A DNA stretch of 64,000 nt from Modestobacter marinus (GTDB lineage: Bacteria > Actinomycetota > Actinomycetes > Mycobacteriales > Geodermatophilaceae), in assembly GCF_019799945.1 (NCBI RefSeq), contig NZ_JABGCH010000024.1:1-64000 (forward strand). The letters are read 5' to 3'. Shown here piece by piece: positions 40,831-50,610 of this stretch. The position numbers and the translations under genes were made by a program. The notes below the pieces were generated by a model. That model was given only the letters and a program-made list of their open reading frames with translations. It was not told where the DNA came from and did no database searches. The number at the start of each line of letters is the position of its first letter. The first letter of the stretch is position 1.

Positions 40831-41229
40831 GTGGCTACCGAACGGATCCGCGTGGTGATCGCCAAGCCCGGCCTCGACGGGCACGACCGGGGCGCGAAGG
40901 TGGTCGCCCGCGCGCTGCGGGACGCCGGCATGGAGGTCGTCTACACCGGGCTGCACCAGACGCCGGAGCAGATCGTGGAGACCGTCGTCCAGGAGGACGC
41001 CGACGCGGTCGGGCTGTCGGTGCTGTCGGGGGCGCACATGACGCTGTTCGCCCGGCTCACCGAGCTGCTGCGCGAGCGGGAGGCCGACGACGTCGTCGTC
41101 TTCGGTGGCGGGATCATCCCGGACGCCGACCGCGAGGAGCTGTCCCGCATGGGGGTGGCCGAGGTGTTCACGCCGGGGGCCAGCACCGAGGACATCGTGG
41201 CGTGGGTGCGGGAGCACGTGGGCACGTGA
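40831..41229 (+). CDS. stand-alone cobalamin-binding domain protein
   Basis: A 132-residue protein consisting only of a B12-binding fold. It has the DxHxxG signature (DGHDRG), then [10 protein letters not shown] (the SxL element) and VFGGGIIP (the GGG element), the base-off/His-on mode of methylmalonyl-CoA mutases. It resembles the small subunit of two-part acyl-CoA mutases, whose catalytic subunit is not in the window. Its place just before sucCD suggests a link to succinyl-CoA metabolism, which is inference. Confidence 0.88.
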   Translation: MATERIRVVIAKPGLDGHDRGAKVVARALRDAGMEVVYTGLHQTPEQIVETVVQEDADAVGLSVLSGAHMTLFARLTELLREREADDVVVFGGGIIPDADREELSRMGVAEVFTPGASTEDIVAWVREHVGT

Positions 41230-41325
41230 GGACGGCCCCCGGGGCCTGATCTGCTGCCCGGCGGAAGAGGCGGGTGCCACGTCCCGGAGGGGTGGACCGA
41301 GGGCGCGGGCCGCGGGCGAGCGGGC

Positions 41326-41331
41326 TACGGT
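41326..41331 (+). promoter_or_regulatory. -10 element for sucC (leaderless)
   Basis: TACGGT ends 8 bases before GTG 41340. Confidence 0.5.
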
Positions 41332-41339
41332 GACTGCTC

Positions 41340-42500
41340 GTGGATCTCTTCGAGTACCAGGCCCGTGACCTGTTGGCCTCGCACGGCGTGCCCGTGCTCC
41401 CCGGTGGGGTCGCCGAGACACCCGAGCAGGCAGAGGCGATCGCCCGGGAGATCGCTGCACCCGTCGTCGTCAAGGCGCAGGTGAAGACCGGTGGCCGTGG
41501 CAAGGCCGGCGGCGTCAAGCTCGCCGACGACGCCGAGAGCGCCCGCGCTCGCGCCCAGGACATCCTCGGGCTGGACATCAAGGGCCACGTCACGCACCGC
41601 GTGATGGTCGCCCAGGCCAGCGACATCGCCGAGGAGTACTACTTCTCCTACCTGCTCGACCGGTCCAACCGCACCTTCCTGGCGATGGCCTCGGTCGAGG
41701 GCGGCATGGACATCGAGCAGCTGGCCGTCGAGCGCCCGGAGGCGCTGGCCCGCGTCCCGATCGACGCCGCCGTCGGCGTGGACGAGCAAAAGGCCGCCGA
41801 GATCGTCGACGCGGCCGGGTTCCCCGCCGAGGTGCGCGACCAGGTGATCGCCATCGCCGTGCAGCTGTGGGACGTCTTCGCCAAGGAGGACGCCACGCTG
41901 GTCGAGGTGAACCCGCTGGCCAAGACGCCCGACGGCACCGTGCTCGCGCTGGACGCGAAGGTGACCCTCGACGAGAACGCCGAGTTCCGGCACACCGAGC
42001 ACGCCGCGCTCGAGGACGCCGCCTCCGCCAACCCGCTGGAGGCCGCGGCCAAGGAGAAGGGCCTCAACTACGTCAAGCTGGACGGCGAGGTCGGGATCAT
42101 CGGCAACGGCGCCGGCCTGGTCATGAGCACCCTGGACGTCGTGGCCTACGCCGGGGAGGAGTTCGGCGTCAAGCCGGCCAACTTCCTGGACATCGGTGGT
42201 GGCGCGTCCGCCGAGGTCATGGCCAACGGCCTGCACATCATCCTGTCCGACCCCGCCGTGAAGAGCGTCTTCGTCAACGTCTTCGGTGGGATCACCGCCT
42301 GTGACGCCGTCGCCAACGGCATCGTCTCCGCGCTGGGCCTGCTCGGCGCCGAGGCGACCAAGCCGTTGGTCGTGCGCCTGGACGGCAACAACGTGGAGGA
42401 GGGCCGGCGGATCCTCGCCGAGGCCGACCACCCGCTGGTGACCGTGGTCGACACCATGGACGGCGCGGCCCGCCGCGCCGCCGAGCTCGCCGCCGCCTGA
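41340..42500 (+). CDS. sucC: succinyl-CoA ligase beta subunit
   Basis: A 386-residue ATP-grasp subunit of succinyl-CoA synthetase, the substrate-level phosphorylation step of the TCA cycle. The N terminus [17 protein letters not shown] and [17 protein letters not shown] form the nucleotide-binding part. [12 protein letters not shown] and the C-terminal NIFGG-like [12 protein letters not shown] contact the alpha subunit. GTG 41340 fits both the -10 and the family N terminus. A palindromic repeat separates it from sucD. Confidence 0.97.
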   Translation: MDLFEYQARDLLASHGVPVLPGGVAETPEQAEAIAREIAAPVVVKAQVKTGGRGKAGGVKLADDAESARARAQDILGLDIKGHVTHRVMVAQASDIAEEYYFSYLLDRSNRTFLAMASVEGGMDIEQLAVERPEALARVPIDAAVGVDEQKAAEIVDAAGFPAEVRDQVIAIAVQLWDVFAKEDATLVEVNPLAKTPDGTVLALDAKVTLDENAEFRHTEHAALEDAASANPLEAAAKEKGLNYVKLDGEVGIIGNGAGLVMSTLDVVAYAGEEFGVKPANFLDIGGGASAEVMANGLHIILSDPAVKSVFVNVFGGITACDAVANGIVSALGLLGAEATKPLVVRLDGNNVEEGRRILAEADHPLVTVVDTMDGAARRAAELAAA

Positions 42501-42554
42501 GGACCCCCTTCCTCCCCACCCCTCGCACGCTCGGGGCGGGCCCTGGAAGGGGCC
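42501..42554 (+). repeat. post-stop palindromic repeat, sucC-sucD
   Basis: GGACCCCCTTCC, then CTCGCACGCTCG, and GGAAGGGGCC close together as a palindrome directly after the sucC stop. The outer arms match perfectly (GGCCCCTTCC type), suggesting a compensated hairpin. Confidence 0.7.
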
Positions 42555-42587
42555 GCCTCCTCCACTCCTGAGAACGGGACACCACAG

Positions 42588-43466
42588 ATGTCGATCTTCC
42601 TCAACGAGAACAGCAAGGTCATCGTCCAGGGCATGACCGGCTCCGAGGGGCGCAAGCACACCCAGCGGATGCTCGCCTCCGGCACCGCGATCGTGGGCGG
42701 CGTCAACCCCCGCAAGGCCGGCGAGACCGTCGACTTCGAGGGCGCGAACGTGCCGGTGTTCGGCAGCGTCGCCGACGCCATGAAGGAGACCGGCGCCGAC
42801 GTCAGCGTCATCTTCGTGCCCCCGCCGTTCGCCAAGGCCGCGGTCATCGAGGCCGTCGACGCCCAGATCGGGCTCGCGGTCGTGATCACCGAGGGCATCC
42901 CGGTGCACGACTCGACGTACGCCTGGGCGCACGCCCAGGGCGGCACGACGCGGATCATCGGCCCGAACTGCCCGGGCCTGATCAGCCCCGGGAAGTCCAA
43001 CGCCGGCATCATCCCGGCGGACATCACCCAGTCCGGGACGATCGGGCTGGTCAGCAAGAGCGGCACGCTGACCTACCAGATGATGTACGAGCTGCGGGAC
43101 ATCGGTTTCTCCACGGCCGTCGGCATCGGTGGCGACCCGGTCGTCGGCACGACGCACATCGACTGCCTGCAGGCCTTCCAGGACGACCCGGAGACCGAGG
43201 CCATCGTGATGATCGGTGAGATCGGTGGCGACGCCGAGGAGCGGGCCGCGGACTTCATCAAGGCCAACGTCACCAAGCCGGTCGTGGGCTACGTCGCGGG
43301 CTTCACCGCGCCGGAGGGCAAGACCATGGGCCACGCCGGTGCGATCGTCTCCGGCTCGGCCGGCACCGCCGCGGCCAAGCAGGAGGCCCTCGAGGCCGCG
43401 GGTGTCCGGGTCGGGAAGACGCCGTCGGAGAGCGCCCGGATCATGCGGGAGATCGTCGGAGGCTGA
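42588..43466 (+). CDS. sucD: succinyl-CoA ligase alpha subunit
   Basis: A 292-residue CoA-binding subunit. N-terminal [19 protein letters not shown] is the CoA loop, [11 protein letters not shown] follows, and the phosphorylated histidine lies in [13 protein letters not shown] 42588 begins [15 protein letters not shown], typical of the family. It forms the enzyme with SucC. A palindromic repeat and a strong terminator follow. Confidence 0.97.
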   Translation: MSIFLNENSKVIVQGMTGSEGRKHTQRMLASGTAIVGGVNPRKAGETVDFEGANVPVFGSVADAMKETGADVSVIFVPPPFAKAAVIEAVDAQIGLAVVITEGIPVHDSTYAWAHAQGGTTRIIGPNCPGLISPGKSNAGIIPADITQSGTIGLVSKSGTLTYQMMYELRDIGFSTAVGIGGDPVVGTTHIDCLQAFQDDPETEAIVMIGEIGGDAEERAADFIKANVTKPVVGYVAGFTAPEGKTMGHAGAIVSGSAGTAAAKQEALEAAGVRVGKTPSESARIMREIVGG

Positions 43467-43468
43467 GG

Positions 43469-43525
43469 AAGGACCCCGTACTCCCCACCCTTCGCGAGCT
43501 CAGGGCGGGGCCCGGGACGGCGGGG
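43469..43525 (+). repeat. post-stop palindromic repeat after sucD
   Basis: AAGGACCCCGTACTCCCCAC, then TTCGCGAGCTC and an altered right end (CCCGGGACGGCGGGG) lie two bases after the sucD stop. It is a diverged copy of the family. Confidence 0.6.
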
Positions 43526-43569
43526 AAGCCGACCAGTGCGCTCGCCGGCTGACGCCGCCCTCGGACCCC

Positions 43570-43605
43570 GACTGCCCGGCGCCTCGTCCGAGGCGCCGGG
43601 CAGTC
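43570..43605 (+). terminator. sucCD terminator
   Basis: A perfect 17-pair stem, GACTGCCCGGCGCCTCG with its complement and two central bases, followed by CCCGTCTG. It lies between sucD and the next gene. Confidence 0.75.
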
Positions 43606-43695
43606 CCGTCTGCGCACCGGCCGGGGTGGCGCCCCGGGTGCCGGGCGGTCGGCGACGATGCTGGGGACACCTGCGGCAGGACGGGGAGGAGCACC

Positions 43696-44319
43696 ATGAC
43701 GGTCAGTGGTCCGGCGCCCGCGCCGGCGGGACGTGGTCACCGCTTCGACCGGTCCCGCCTCACCTGGATCGACGTCGCGGTGGCCGTCGGGGCGGTCCTC
43801 TACGTGGTGTGCCTGAGCGTGCCGTGGTTCCGCTACGACGGCTACGACCTCGGGTTCGGTTACCGGAGCGCGAGCTACTCGGTGAACGGGTTCGTCTCCG
43901 GGCTGCTCACCGTCGCGGCGGTCCTGGTCGTCGCCGCGGGGGTGTGGGCGCTGCTGCCGGCGCTCGCCGACGTCCGGGTGCCCTTCCCGCGGGCGACGCT
44001 CACCGTCGGGCTGGCCGCGCTCACCTTCCTGCTCACCGTCGTCGAGTGGTTGACCACGTTCGACGTCGGATTCACCCTCGCCGGACTGCTCGCCGTCCTC
44101 ACGTCGGCGACCGTGGTGAGCCTCGCCGTGCTGCGGGTGCTGCCGGACCTGCGGGTCGGACCGGCGCTGCCGGAGCCGCCGGCGTCGGCACCGCCGGACC
44201 AGCCGGCCGACCCGGCCGGCCACCGCTGGCCGGGGCACGACGATGCGCCCCGGTACGGCGGCAGCTGGCAGCCGCCGCAGTCCGGACCCGGCCCGTCCCG
44301 CCCTCCCCAGCAGCCGTGA
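43696..44319 (+). CDS. four-helix membrane protein of unknown function
   Basis: A 207-residue protein with four hydrophobic segments (about 21-42, 57-84, 95-117 and 123-144) and a Pro-rich cytoplasmic tail. The first loop contains PWFRYDGYDLGFGYRSASYS. No family recognised. ATG 43696 has GGGGAGGA upstream. The next gene follows in the same direction. Confidence 0.75.
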   Translation: MTVSGPAPAPAGRGHRFDRSRLTWIDVAVAVGAVLYVVCLSVPWFRYDGYDLGFGYRSASYSVNGFVSGLLTVAAVLVVAAGVWALLPALADVRVPFPRATLTVGLAALTFLLTVVEWLTTFDVGFTLAGLLAVLTSATVVSLAVLRVLPDLRVGPALPEPPASAPPDQPADPAGHRWPGHDDAPRYGGSWQPPQSGPGPSRPPQQP

Positions 44320-44374
44320 CGTCGCCCGGCGCGTGCACCGGGCCTCCGCCGGTAGCGCTTGCGAGAGTGAGGGG

Positions 44375-45571
44375 ATGACCTCCGTGCTCAGTCGCCCGAC
44401 CGCCCGCGGGCCGCGGGAGGAGAGCGGAGGGCGGGGCCCGGCGACCGGCTGGCTCGCCGCCGGCACCGCCCTGGCCGTGCCGGTCGTCGGCCTGCTCGTG
44501 CTCGGGCTGGCGCTGGTCGTCGTGCAGACCCTCGACCCCGACGGCGGGTTGCCGGTCGGGTCCTCGGCGCGGCTGGCCGGGCAGCTGTGGCTGCTCGCCC
44601 ACGGCGCCGAGCTCGGCCTCGACACCGGCCCGCTGCGCATCGCGCCCCTGCTGCTCACCCTGGGCATCGCCTGGGGGCTGAGCCACGCGGCCGGTGGGGT
44701 CGCCGCGCTCCGCGGGATCGCCTCGGCCCGGGGGACCGGCGCCGTCCTGGCCGTCGTCACCGCCGTGCACGCGGCGACCACCGCGCTGCTGGTCCTGGCG
44801 GCGCGCACCGACGAGGTCCCGGTCGAGCCGCTGCGGCCCGTGCTCGGGGCGGTGGTCCTGGCCGTCCTCGCCGGCGGGCTCGGCGTGCTGCGGGACTCGC
44901 CGGCCGGTGACGTCCTCGCCGACCGGTTCCCCGGCCCGGGGCGGGCGCTCTGGCGAGCGGTGGCCGTCGGCGGGCTGGTGCTCGCCGCCTGCTGCACGGC
45001 GGTGGTCGCGCTGGCGCTGGCCGGGGACGTCGACGGCGTGGCCCGGCTGGTCACCGGCCTCGGCGGGGCCAGCGCCGGCGCGGCCGGCCAGATCGGGCTG
45101 AGCCTGCTCCTGCTCCCCAACGCCGCCGCCGCGGTGGCCGGGCTCGCCGCCGGCCCCGGGTTCGCCATCGGCGCGGGCACGTTCGTCTCGACCGGCGGCG
45201 TGACCCTGGGCAGCGTGCCCGCGCTGCCGCTGATGGCCGCCCTGCCGGACACCCAGGCGGTGCCGCTGCTGGCCTTCCTGTCCCAGGCCCTGCCGGTTCT
45301 CGCCGGCCTGGCGGCGGGGACCGTGCTGGGCCGGCGGCTGGACGACGAGGACGGCGGCGCGGTCACCGCGGCGCTGTGGGGGATCGTCGCCGGTCTGGGC
45401 GTCGGCGTCGTCACCGGCCTGTGGGTGCTCGTCGCGGGCGGGCAGCTCGGGGACGCCGCGCTCGCCGAGGTGGGCGCTCCGGCGCTGGCCACCGGGCTCG
45501 CGGTCGCGGAGCAGGCCGGGATCGCCGCTGCGCCCGCCGCCGCGGTGTCCCGGTGGCGAGCCAGCGGCTGA
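44375..45571 (+). CDS. DUF6350 family membrane protein
   Basis: A 398-residue, very hydrophobic protein with roughly ten membrane segments and short loops; I assign it to DUF6350 from its position before purN in actinobacteria and its [12 protein letters not shown] region. Function is not established. ATG 44375 follows GAGGGG. An Arg/Gly-rich N terminus of about 25 residues precedes the first helix. Confidence 0.75.
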   Translation: MTSVLSRPTARGPREESGGRGPATGWLAAGTALAVPVVGLLVLGLALVVVQTLDPDGGLPVGSSARLAGQLWLLAHGAELGLDTGPLRIAPLLLTLGIAWGLSHAAGGVAALRGIASARGTGAVLAVVTAVHAATTALLVLAARTDEVPVEPLRPVLGAVVLAVLAGGLGVLRDSPAGDVLADRFPGPGRALWRAVAVGGLVLAACCTAVVALALAGDVDGVARLVTGLGGASAGAAGQIGLSLLLLPNAAAAVAGLAAGPGFAIGAGTFVSTGGVTLGSVPALPLMAALPDTQAVPLLAFLSQALPVLAGLAAGTVLGRRLDDEDGGAVTAALWGIVAGLGVGVVTGLWVLVAGGQLGDAALAEVGAPALATGLAVAEQAGIAAAPAAAVSRWRASG

Positions 45572-45607
45572 CGCCCCCGCGTGGGTCGGCCACCGGACGG
45601 CGTTGGC

Positions 45608-45613
45608 TAGATT
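45608..45613 (+). promoter_or_regulatory. -10 element for purN-purH (leaderless)
   Basis: TAGATT ends 7 bases before GTG 45621 and so argues for this start over the in-frame TTG at 45603. Confidence 0.5.
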
Positions 45614-45620
45614 CGCAGAC

Positions 45621-47804
45621 GTGCCCGCTGACGCGACCGCCTGCCCGCGGCCCCGGGTCGTGGTGCTCCTCTCCGGCGTCGGCTCGCTGTGCGCCGCACT
45701 GCTCGACGTGGCCGACCGGCCCGGCTCGCCCTTCGACGTCGTCGCGGTCGGCGCGGACCGTGCCGACGCCGCCGGCCTCGCCGCCTCCCGCGGGCGCGGC
45801 GTGCCCACCTTCGTCTGCGCCCTCCGCGACCACCCGGACCGGGCCGCCTGGGACCGGGCACTCGCCGCCGAGCTCACCGCCCTCGCCCCCGACTGGGTGG
45901 TCACCGCGGGGTTCATGAAGATCCTCGGGCCGGCCGTGCTGGGCGCCTTCCCCGACCGGATCGTCAACAGCCATCCCGCGCTGCTGCCGGCGTTCCCGGG
46001 CGCCCACGCGGTGCGTGACGCGCTCGCCGCCGGTGTCGCCACGACCGGGACGACGGTGCACCTGGTGGACGCCGGCGTGGACACCGGTCCGGTGCTCGCC
46101 CAGCGGTCGGTGCCGGTGCTGCCCGGGGACGACGAGGCCCGCCTGCACGAGCGGATCAAGACCGTGGAGCGCGAGCTCCTGGTGCAGACGGTGGCCGCCC
46201 TGGCCGCCGGTGCGCCACTTCCGACCTCCACCCCGACCGAGGGAGAAGCCCCGATGAGCGACCGCATCCCCGTCCGCCGCGCCCTGCTCGGTGTGTACGA
46301 CAAGACCGGGGTGGAGGAGCTGGCCCGCGGCCTGGCCGAGGCGGGGGTCGAGCTGGTCAGCACAGGAGCGACCGCCGCCCGGATCGCCGCCGCCGGGGTC
46401 GCCGTCACCCCGGTGGAGCAGGTCACCGGCTTCCCCGAGTGCCTGGACGGGCGGGTCAAGACCCTGCACCCGGCCGTGCACGCGGGCATCCTGGCCGACC
46501 GCCGCCGGCCCGAGCACGTGCAGCAGCTGGAGGAGCTGGACATCGTCGCGTTCGACCTGGTCGTGGTGAACCTCTACCCGTTCAGCGAGACGGTCGCCTC
46601 CGGTGCCTCGCCGGACGAGTGCGTCGAGCAGATCGACATCGGCGGCCCGGCGATGGTGCGCGCGGCGGCGAAGAACCACCCGTCGGTCGCCGTCGTCGTC
46701 GACCCCGACCGGTACGACGAGGTCCTGGCCGCCGTCGGCGCCGGCGGGTTCACGCTGACCGACCGGCAGCAGCTGGCCGCCGAGGCGTTCCGGCACACCG
46801 CGGCGTACGACGTCGCCGTCGCCTCCTGGATGGGCAACGTGCTGGTGCCCGACGACCGGAGCGGCTTCCCGTTCTGGATCGGCGGCAGCTGGGAGCGCGC
46901 CGACGTGCTGCGCTACGGGGAGAACCCGCACCAGGGCGCGGCGCTGTACCGCAGCGGGCAGCCGGGGCTCGCCGACGCCGACCAGCTGCACGGCAAGCAG
47001 ATGTCCTACAACAACTACGTCGACACCGACGCCGCCTGGCGGGCCGCCCACGACCACGCCGACCCCTGCGTGGCGATCATCAAGCACGCCAACCCGTGCG
47101 GCATCGCCGTCGGGGCGGACATCGCCGCGGCGCACCGCAAGGCGCATGCCTGCGATCCGGTGTCGGCGTTCGGTGGGGTGATCGCGGCCAACCGCGAGGT
47201 CGACCTCACCCTGGCCGAGCAGATCTCGGACGTGTTCACCGAGGTCGTCGTCGCCCCGTCGTTCACCGAGGACGCCCTGGGCGTGCTGATGCAGAAGAAG
47301 AACATCCGGCTGCTGCGGATGCCCGCCGTCCCCCGGCTGGCCGTGGAGATGCGCCCGGTCAGCGGCGGCCTGCTGCTGCAGACGGCCGACCGGATCGACG
47401 CCGCCGGGGACGACCCGACCTCGTGGAAGCTGGCCACCGGTCAGCCGGTGGACGCCGCGGCGCTCGACGACCTGGTCTTCGCCTGGCGCGCGGTGCGCGC
47501 GGTGAAGAGCAACGCGATCCTGCTGGCCGCCGACCGGGCCACCGTCGGGGTGGGGATGGGGCAGGTCAACCGGGTGGACTCGGCCCGGCTGGCGACCGCC
47601 CGGGCGGGGGAGCGGGCCGCCGGGGCGGTGGCCGCCTCCGACGCGTTCTTCCCCTTCGCCGACGGGCTGCAGGTGCTGCTGGACGCCGGGGTGCGCGCCG
47701 TGGTGCAGCCCGGCGGCTCGGTCCGGGACGACGAGGTCATCGCCGCGGCGGAGGCCGCGGGCGTGACCATGTACCTCACCGGCACCCGGCACTTCGCCCA
47801 CTGA
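45621..47804 (+). CDS. purNH: PurN-PurH in one open frame (GAR and AICAR formyltransferase, IMP cyclohydrolase)
   Basis: From GTG 45621 the frame runs through both genes without a stop, 727 codons. Residues 1-about 200 are PurN ([17 protein letters not shown], catalytic [25 protein letters not shown]), which formylates GAR in the third step of purine synthesis. A Pro/Thr linker ([14 protein letters not shown]) follows, then a complete PurH. GAGGGAGA and an ATG at 46254 allow PurH to be made separately as well. In M. tuberculosis the two genes overlap but are separate. Either this is a true fusion with an optional internal start, or purN lost its stop codon recently. Confidence 0.8.
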   Translation: MPADATACPRPRVVVLLSGVGSLCAALLDVADRPGSPFDVVAVGADRADAAGLAASRGRGVPTFVCALRDHPDRAAWDRALAAELTALAPDWVVTAGFMKILGPAVLGAFPDRIVNSHPALLPAFPGAHAVRDALAAGVATTGTTVHLVDAGVDTGPVLAQRSVPVLPGDDEARLHERIKTVERELLVQTVAALAAGAPLPTSTPTEGEAPMSDRIPVRRALLGVYDKTGVEELARGLAEAGVELVSTGATAARIAAAGVAVTPVEQVTGFPECLDGRVKTLHPAVHAGILADRRRPEHVQQLEELDIVAFDLVVVNLYPFSETVASGASPDECVEQIDIGGPAMVRAAAKNHPSVAVVVDPDRYDEVLAAVGAGGFTLTDRQQLAAEAFRHTAAYDVAVASWMGNVLVPDDRSGFPFWIGGSWERADVLRYGENPHQGAALYRSGQPGLADADQLHGKQMSYNNYVDTDAAWRAAHDHADPCVAIIKHANPCGIAVGADIAAAHRKAHACDPVSAFGGVIAANREVDLTLAEQISDVFTEVVVAPSFTEDALGVLMQKKNIRLLRMPAVPRLAVEMRPVSGGLLLQTADRIDAAGDDPTSWKLATGQPVDAAALDDLVFAWRAVRAVKSNAILLAADRATVGVGMGQVNRVDSARLATARAGERAAGAVAASDAFFPFADGLQVLLDAGVRAVVQPGGSVRDDEVIAAAEAAGVTMYLTGTRHFAH
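46254..47804 (+). CDS. purH: PurH, from internal start
   Basis: A 516-residue bifunctional enzyme if started at ATG 46254, preceded by GAGGGAGA with 6-8 base spacing. The N-terminal IMP cyclohydrolase (MGS-like) domain has [28 protein letters not shown] and AKNHPSV. The AICAR transformylase domain has KHANPCGIA and PSFTEDAL, and ends LTGTRHFAH. Length is normal for PurH alone. This entry overlaps the continuous PurN-PurH frame and records the alternative product. Confidence 0.8.
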   Translation: MSDRIPVRRALLGVYDKTGVEELARGLAEAGVELVSTGATAARIAAAGVAVTPVEQVTGFPECLDGRVKTLHPAVHAGILADRRRPEHVQQLEELDIVAFDLVVVNLYPFSETVASGASPDECVEQIDIGGPAMVRAAAKNHPSVAVVVDPDRYDEVLAAVGAGGFTLTDRQQLAAEAFRHTAAYDVAVASWMGNVLVPDDRSGFPFWIGGSWERADVLRYGENPHQGAALYRSGQPGLADADQLHGKQMSYNNYVDTDAAWRAAHDHADPCVAIIKHANPCGIAVGADIAAAHRKAHACDPVSAFGGVIAANREVDLTLAEQISDVFTEVVVAPSFTEDALGVLMQKKNIRLLRMPAVPRLAVEMRPVSGGLLLQTADRIDAAGDDPTSWKLATGQPVDAAALDDLVFAWRAVRAVKSNAILLAADRATVGVGMGQVNRVDSARLATARAGERAAGAVAASDAFFPFADGLQVLLDAGVRAVVQPGGSVRDDEVIAAAEAAGVTMYLTGTRHFAH

Positions 47805-47806
47805 CG

Positions 47807-47862
47807 AAGGACCCCGTGCCCCCCAACGCTCGCAAGCTCGCGCCGGGCCCCTGCACGGGGCC
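47807..47862 (+). repeat. post-stop palindromic repeat after purH, containing a start codon
   Basis: AAGGACCCCGTGCCCCCCA, then GCTCGCAAGCTCG, then CCCCTGCACGGGGCC, two bases after the purH stop. The outer arms GGACCCCGTGC and GCACGGGGCC pair. The GTG in the left arm is the only usable start for the next gene. Confidence 0.75.
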
Positions 47863-48484
47863 TGAGCCGCAGGTCGATCCGCCCGAGCCCGACACCATCT
47901 GGGAGGACGAGGACCTCGCCGGCGTCGAGTGGGACTGTGCCGAGCTCGAGCGGGTCACCTTCGTGGAGTGCCGGTTCGACGACGCGTCGATGGCGGAGCT
48001 GGTCACCCGGCGCTGCGTGTTCGACCGGTGCGTCCTCACCGGGGTGGCGATGAGCGGCTCCGTGCACGAGGGGTCGGCGTTCCTCTCGTGCCGGTTCGAC
48101 CGGGCCACGCTGTTCGACGTCACCTGGACCAGTTGCAAGCTCACCGGCTCGCAGTTCCCCGGCGCCACGCTGCGGTCGATGACGACGACCGAGAGCGACT
48201 GGAGCTACACGTCGCTGCGCGGGGCGGACCTCTCCGGGCTGGACCTGTCGGGGCTGCGGCTGGCCGAGGCCGACCTCGTCGACGCGGACCTGCGGGAGTG
48301 TGACCTCACCCGCGCGGACCTGCGGCACGCCCGCGTGCAGGGCACCAAGCTGCGCGGCGCGGACCTGCGGGGCGCGGAGACCGACGGGATCAACTGGCGG
48401 GCGCTCGACCTCGACGGCGTCCGGCTGGACCTGGGCCAGGCTGTCCGGTTCGCCCACGCCCACGGCGCCGTGGTCGCCGACTGA
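47816..48484 (+). CDS. pentapeptide-repeat protein
   Basis: A 222-residue protein of pentapeptide repeats. Regular A(D/E)Lxx-type units run from about residue 32 (DLAGVEWDCAELERVTF) to the end, with the clearest run GADLSGLDLSGLRLAEADL, then DADLRECDLTRADLRHA. The fold is a right-handed beta-helix; relatives include gyrase-protecting Qnr/MfpA proteins, but no specific function is visible. The first in-frame start codon, GTG 47816, lies inside the palindromic repeat, so its first 15 residues or so are repeat-encoded. Later starts would cut into the repeats. Confidence 0.75.
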   Translation: MPPNARKLAPGPCTGPEPQVDPPEPDTIWEDEDLAGVEWDCAELERVTFVECRFDDASMAELVTRRCVFDRCVLTGVAMSGSVHEGSAFLSCRFDRATLFDVTWTSCKLTGSQFPGATLRSMTTTESDWSYTSLRGADLSGLDLSGLRLAEADLVDADLRECDLTRADLRHARVQGTKLRGADLRGAETDGINWRALDLDGVRLDLGQAVRFAHAHGAVVAD

Positions 48485-48555
48485 TCCGGGCGCGGTCGCG
48501 CCCTGGGCGGCGGGGGCGGCCGGTGGCCGCGGTGCGGTCCGGTGAGACCGCGATG

Positions 48556-49284
48556 TCAGAGCCTCCTGCCGATCTCGGGGCCCGTCATCAGCGCCTTGAG
48601 GGCACCGAGACCGCCCAGGCCGGCGACCGCGACGCCGAGCCAGCCGCCGACGGCGTAGCGGTCGACGTCCCAGTCGGCCGCGGCCAGCGGCACGAGCACC
48701 CCCGCCGCCGCCACCACCGTGACGAGCAGCGCGAGCGCACCGAGGAACCGGTGGGTGTGGGCCGGCACGTACAGCAGCAGCCCGATCAGGAAGAGCGCCG
48801 CACCACCGAGGACGACGGCCAGCGGCTGCCACGAGCCGGTGTCCCACAGCCGCCAGGCGTCGGTGGACCAGTCGGCGACCCCGGCGCGGACCAGGTCCAT
48901 GCCGGAGCGGCCGCCGTGCACCCAGACCACCAGCAGGCTGATCCCGGCCGCGAAGCCGGCGAGCAGGAGCAGCAGCCCGGCGACCGTGTCCGCGCGCCGC
49001 ACGACCACCGGCCGGTCGCTCCACTCCGGCTGCGTGCGCCCCGGCCAGGACTGCTGCGGCCCGGTCGGCTGCGGACCCGTCCCCTGTGGCTCGGGCTGCC
49101 AGATCGGCCGCTGCGGGAACCCGGCCTCCTCGTGCCGGGGCGGTGACCACGGCGGCACCACCAGGGTCTCCTGCCGGTCGCGCTCCGCTCCGCCCAGCAC
49201 CTCGGTGGGGCGGTGGGTTCCGGTGTCCTCGCCCGCTGGGCCGTCGGTGGGTGGGCTGCCCTGGCGGTCGCCGGGCTCGCTCAT
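48556..49284 (-). CDS. four-helix membrane protein of unknown function
   Basis: A 242-residue protein. A hydrophilic Pro/Glu-rich N terminus (1-95) precedes four hydrophobic segments (about 101-122, 151-174, 179-201 and 208-230). The first extracellular loop is [18 protein letters not shown]. No family recognised. ATG 49284 follows GAGGGAGG. It is divergent from folD. Confidence 0.72.
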   Translation of the reverse strand: MSEPGDRQGSPPTDGPAGEDTGTHRPTEVLGGAERDRQETLVVPPWSPPRHEEAGFPQRPIWQPEPQGTGPQPTGPQQSWPGRTQPEWSDRPVVVRRADTVAGLLLLLAGFAAGISLLVVWVHGGRSGMDLVRAGVADWSTDAWRLWDTGSWQPLAVVLGGAALFLIGLLLYVPAHTHRFLGALALLVTVVAAAGVLVPLAAADWDVDRYAVGGWLGVAVAGLGGLGALKALMTGPEIGRRL

Positions 49285-49359
49285 GGGGCCTCCCTCGCGC
49301 GCGGGTGGGGAGACCCGCGGCTCTCGGTGTCCGGAGCCTAGGCGGTGGACGGCGTCGGG

Positions 49360-49365
49360 CAGACT
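49360..49365 (+). promoter_or_regulatory. -10 element for folD (leaderless)
   Basis: CAGACT ends 7 bases before GTG 49373. Confidence 0.45.
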
Positions 49366-49372
49366 GCAACAC

Positions 49373-50242
49373 GTGGCGGCGACGATCCTGGACGGCAAGG
49401 CGACCGCGGCGGCGATCCGGGAGGAACTGACCGCGCGGGTGGCCCGTCTGGCCGACGCGGGACGGCTGCCGGGGCTGGGCACCCTGCTCGTCGGCGACGA
49501 CCCGGGCAGCAGGTGGTACGTGCAGGCCAAGCACAAGGACTGCGCCCAGGTGGGCATCGCCAGCCTCCAGCGGGAGCTGCCGGCCACCGCGTCCCTCACC
49601 GACGTGCTCGAGGTGGTCGACGAGCTGAACGCCGATCCCGGCTGCACCGGCTACATCGTCCAGCTGCCGCTGCCGCGGGGGATCGACGCGAGCGTCGTCC
49701 TCGAGCGGATGGACCCGGCCAAGGACGCGGACGGCCTGCACCCGATCAACCTCGGCCGGCTGGTGCTCGGCATCCCCGGGCCGCTGCCCTGCACCCCGGT
49801 GGGCATCGTCGAGCTGCTCCGCCGCTACGACGTCCCGGTGGCCGGCGCGGAGGTCGTCGTCATCGGCCGCGGCATCACCGTGGGCCGGCCGCTGGGCCTG
49901 CTGCTCACCCGGCGGAGCGAGAACGCCACGGTCACGCTGTGCCACACCGGCACCCGCGACCTGGCCGCGCACACCCGGACCGCCGACGTCGTCGTCGCCG
50001 CGGCCGGCGTGCCGGAGCTCGTCACCGCCGACATGGTCAAGCCGGGAGCGGCCGTCCTGGACGTCGGCGTCAGCCGGGTCGACGGGAAGATCGCCGGGGA
50101 CGTCGCCGCCGACGTCCGTGAGGTCGCCGGCTTCGTGGCGCCCAACCCGGGCGGCGTCGGCCCGATGACCCGCGCGATGCTGCTGGCCAACGTCGTCCTC
50201 GCCGCTGAGCTGGCGACCGGCGCAGAGGCACTGACGGCATGA
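49373..50242 (+). CDS. folD: methylenetetrahydrofolate dehydrogenase/cyclohydrolase
   Basis: A 289-residue bifunctional enzyme that interconverts methylene-, methenyl- and formyl-tetrahydrofolate, the formyl donor used by PurN and PurH encoded just upstream. The catalytic lysine lies in [19 protein letters not shown] and [11 protein letters not shown] are family blocks, and the NADP loop is [25 protein letters not shown] is intact near the C terminus. GTG 49373 is set by the -10 hexamer. The stop overlaps the next ATG. Confidence 0.96.
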   Translation: MAATILDGKATAAAIREELTARVARLADAGRLPGLGTLLVGDDPGSRWYVQAKHKDCAQVGIASLQRELPATASLTDVLEVVDELNADPGCTGYIVQLPLPRGIDASVVLERMDPAKDADGLHPINLGRLVLGIPGPLPCTPVGIVELLRRYDVPVAGAEVVVIGRGITVGRPLGLLLTRRSENATVTLCHTGTRDLAAHTRTADVVVAAAGVPELVTADMVKPGAAVLDVGVSRVDGKIAGDVAADVREVAGFVAPNPGGVGPMTRAMLLANVVLAAELATGAEALTA

Positions 50243-50553
50243 CAGCCCCGGGCCCGGCCCGCGCGCCGCTCTACGTCCGGCGGCCGCTGCTCGCCGGCTT
50301 CCTCCGGCAGTGGCCGCTGACGGTCGTCATCGCCGTCGTCGCGGTGGGCCTGCTGCTCGTCGCGGCCGAGCAGTGGCGCCGCGGGCTGGTCGTCATGGGG
50401 GTCGCGCTGCTCGGGGCGACGCTGCTGCGGCTGCTCCTGCCGGTGCGGCAGATGGGCTTCCTCGCCGTCCGCAGCCGGCCGGTGGACGTCACCCTGACCG
50501 GTGCGGCCGGGCTCGCGCTGGTCCTCCTGGCGTGGAACGTCCCCCCGACCTGA
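50239..50553 (+). CDS. DUF3017 small membrane protein
   Basis: A 104-residue protein with three hydrophobic helices (about 25-44, 50-68 and 84-101), conserved after folD in actinobacteria. Function unknown. ATG overlaps the folD stop by four bases, so it is co-translated. Confidence 0.82.
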   Translation: MTAPGPARAPLYVRRPLLAGFLRQWPLTVVIAVVAVGLLLVAAEQWRRGLVVMGVALLGATLLRLLLPVRQMGFLAVRSRPVDVTLTGAAGLALVLLAWNVPPT

Positions 50554-50597
50554 CCCCGGCAACGCCACCCGCATGGCCGGGGCACCCCGTCCGGGGC

Positions 50598-50603
50598 TAG
50601 GTT
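50598..50603 (+). promoter_or_regulatory. -10 element for mdh (leaderless)
   Basis: TAGGTT ends 7 bases before ATG 50611, excluding the in-frame TTG at 50602. Confidence 0.55.
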
Positions 50604-50610
50604 GGCGGGC

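Noticed and set aside
47816-48484. Naming the pentapeptide-repeat protein a quinolone-resistance (MfpA/Qnr) protein
   Set aside because: Only the repeat fold is shared; no specific features of that group are evident.
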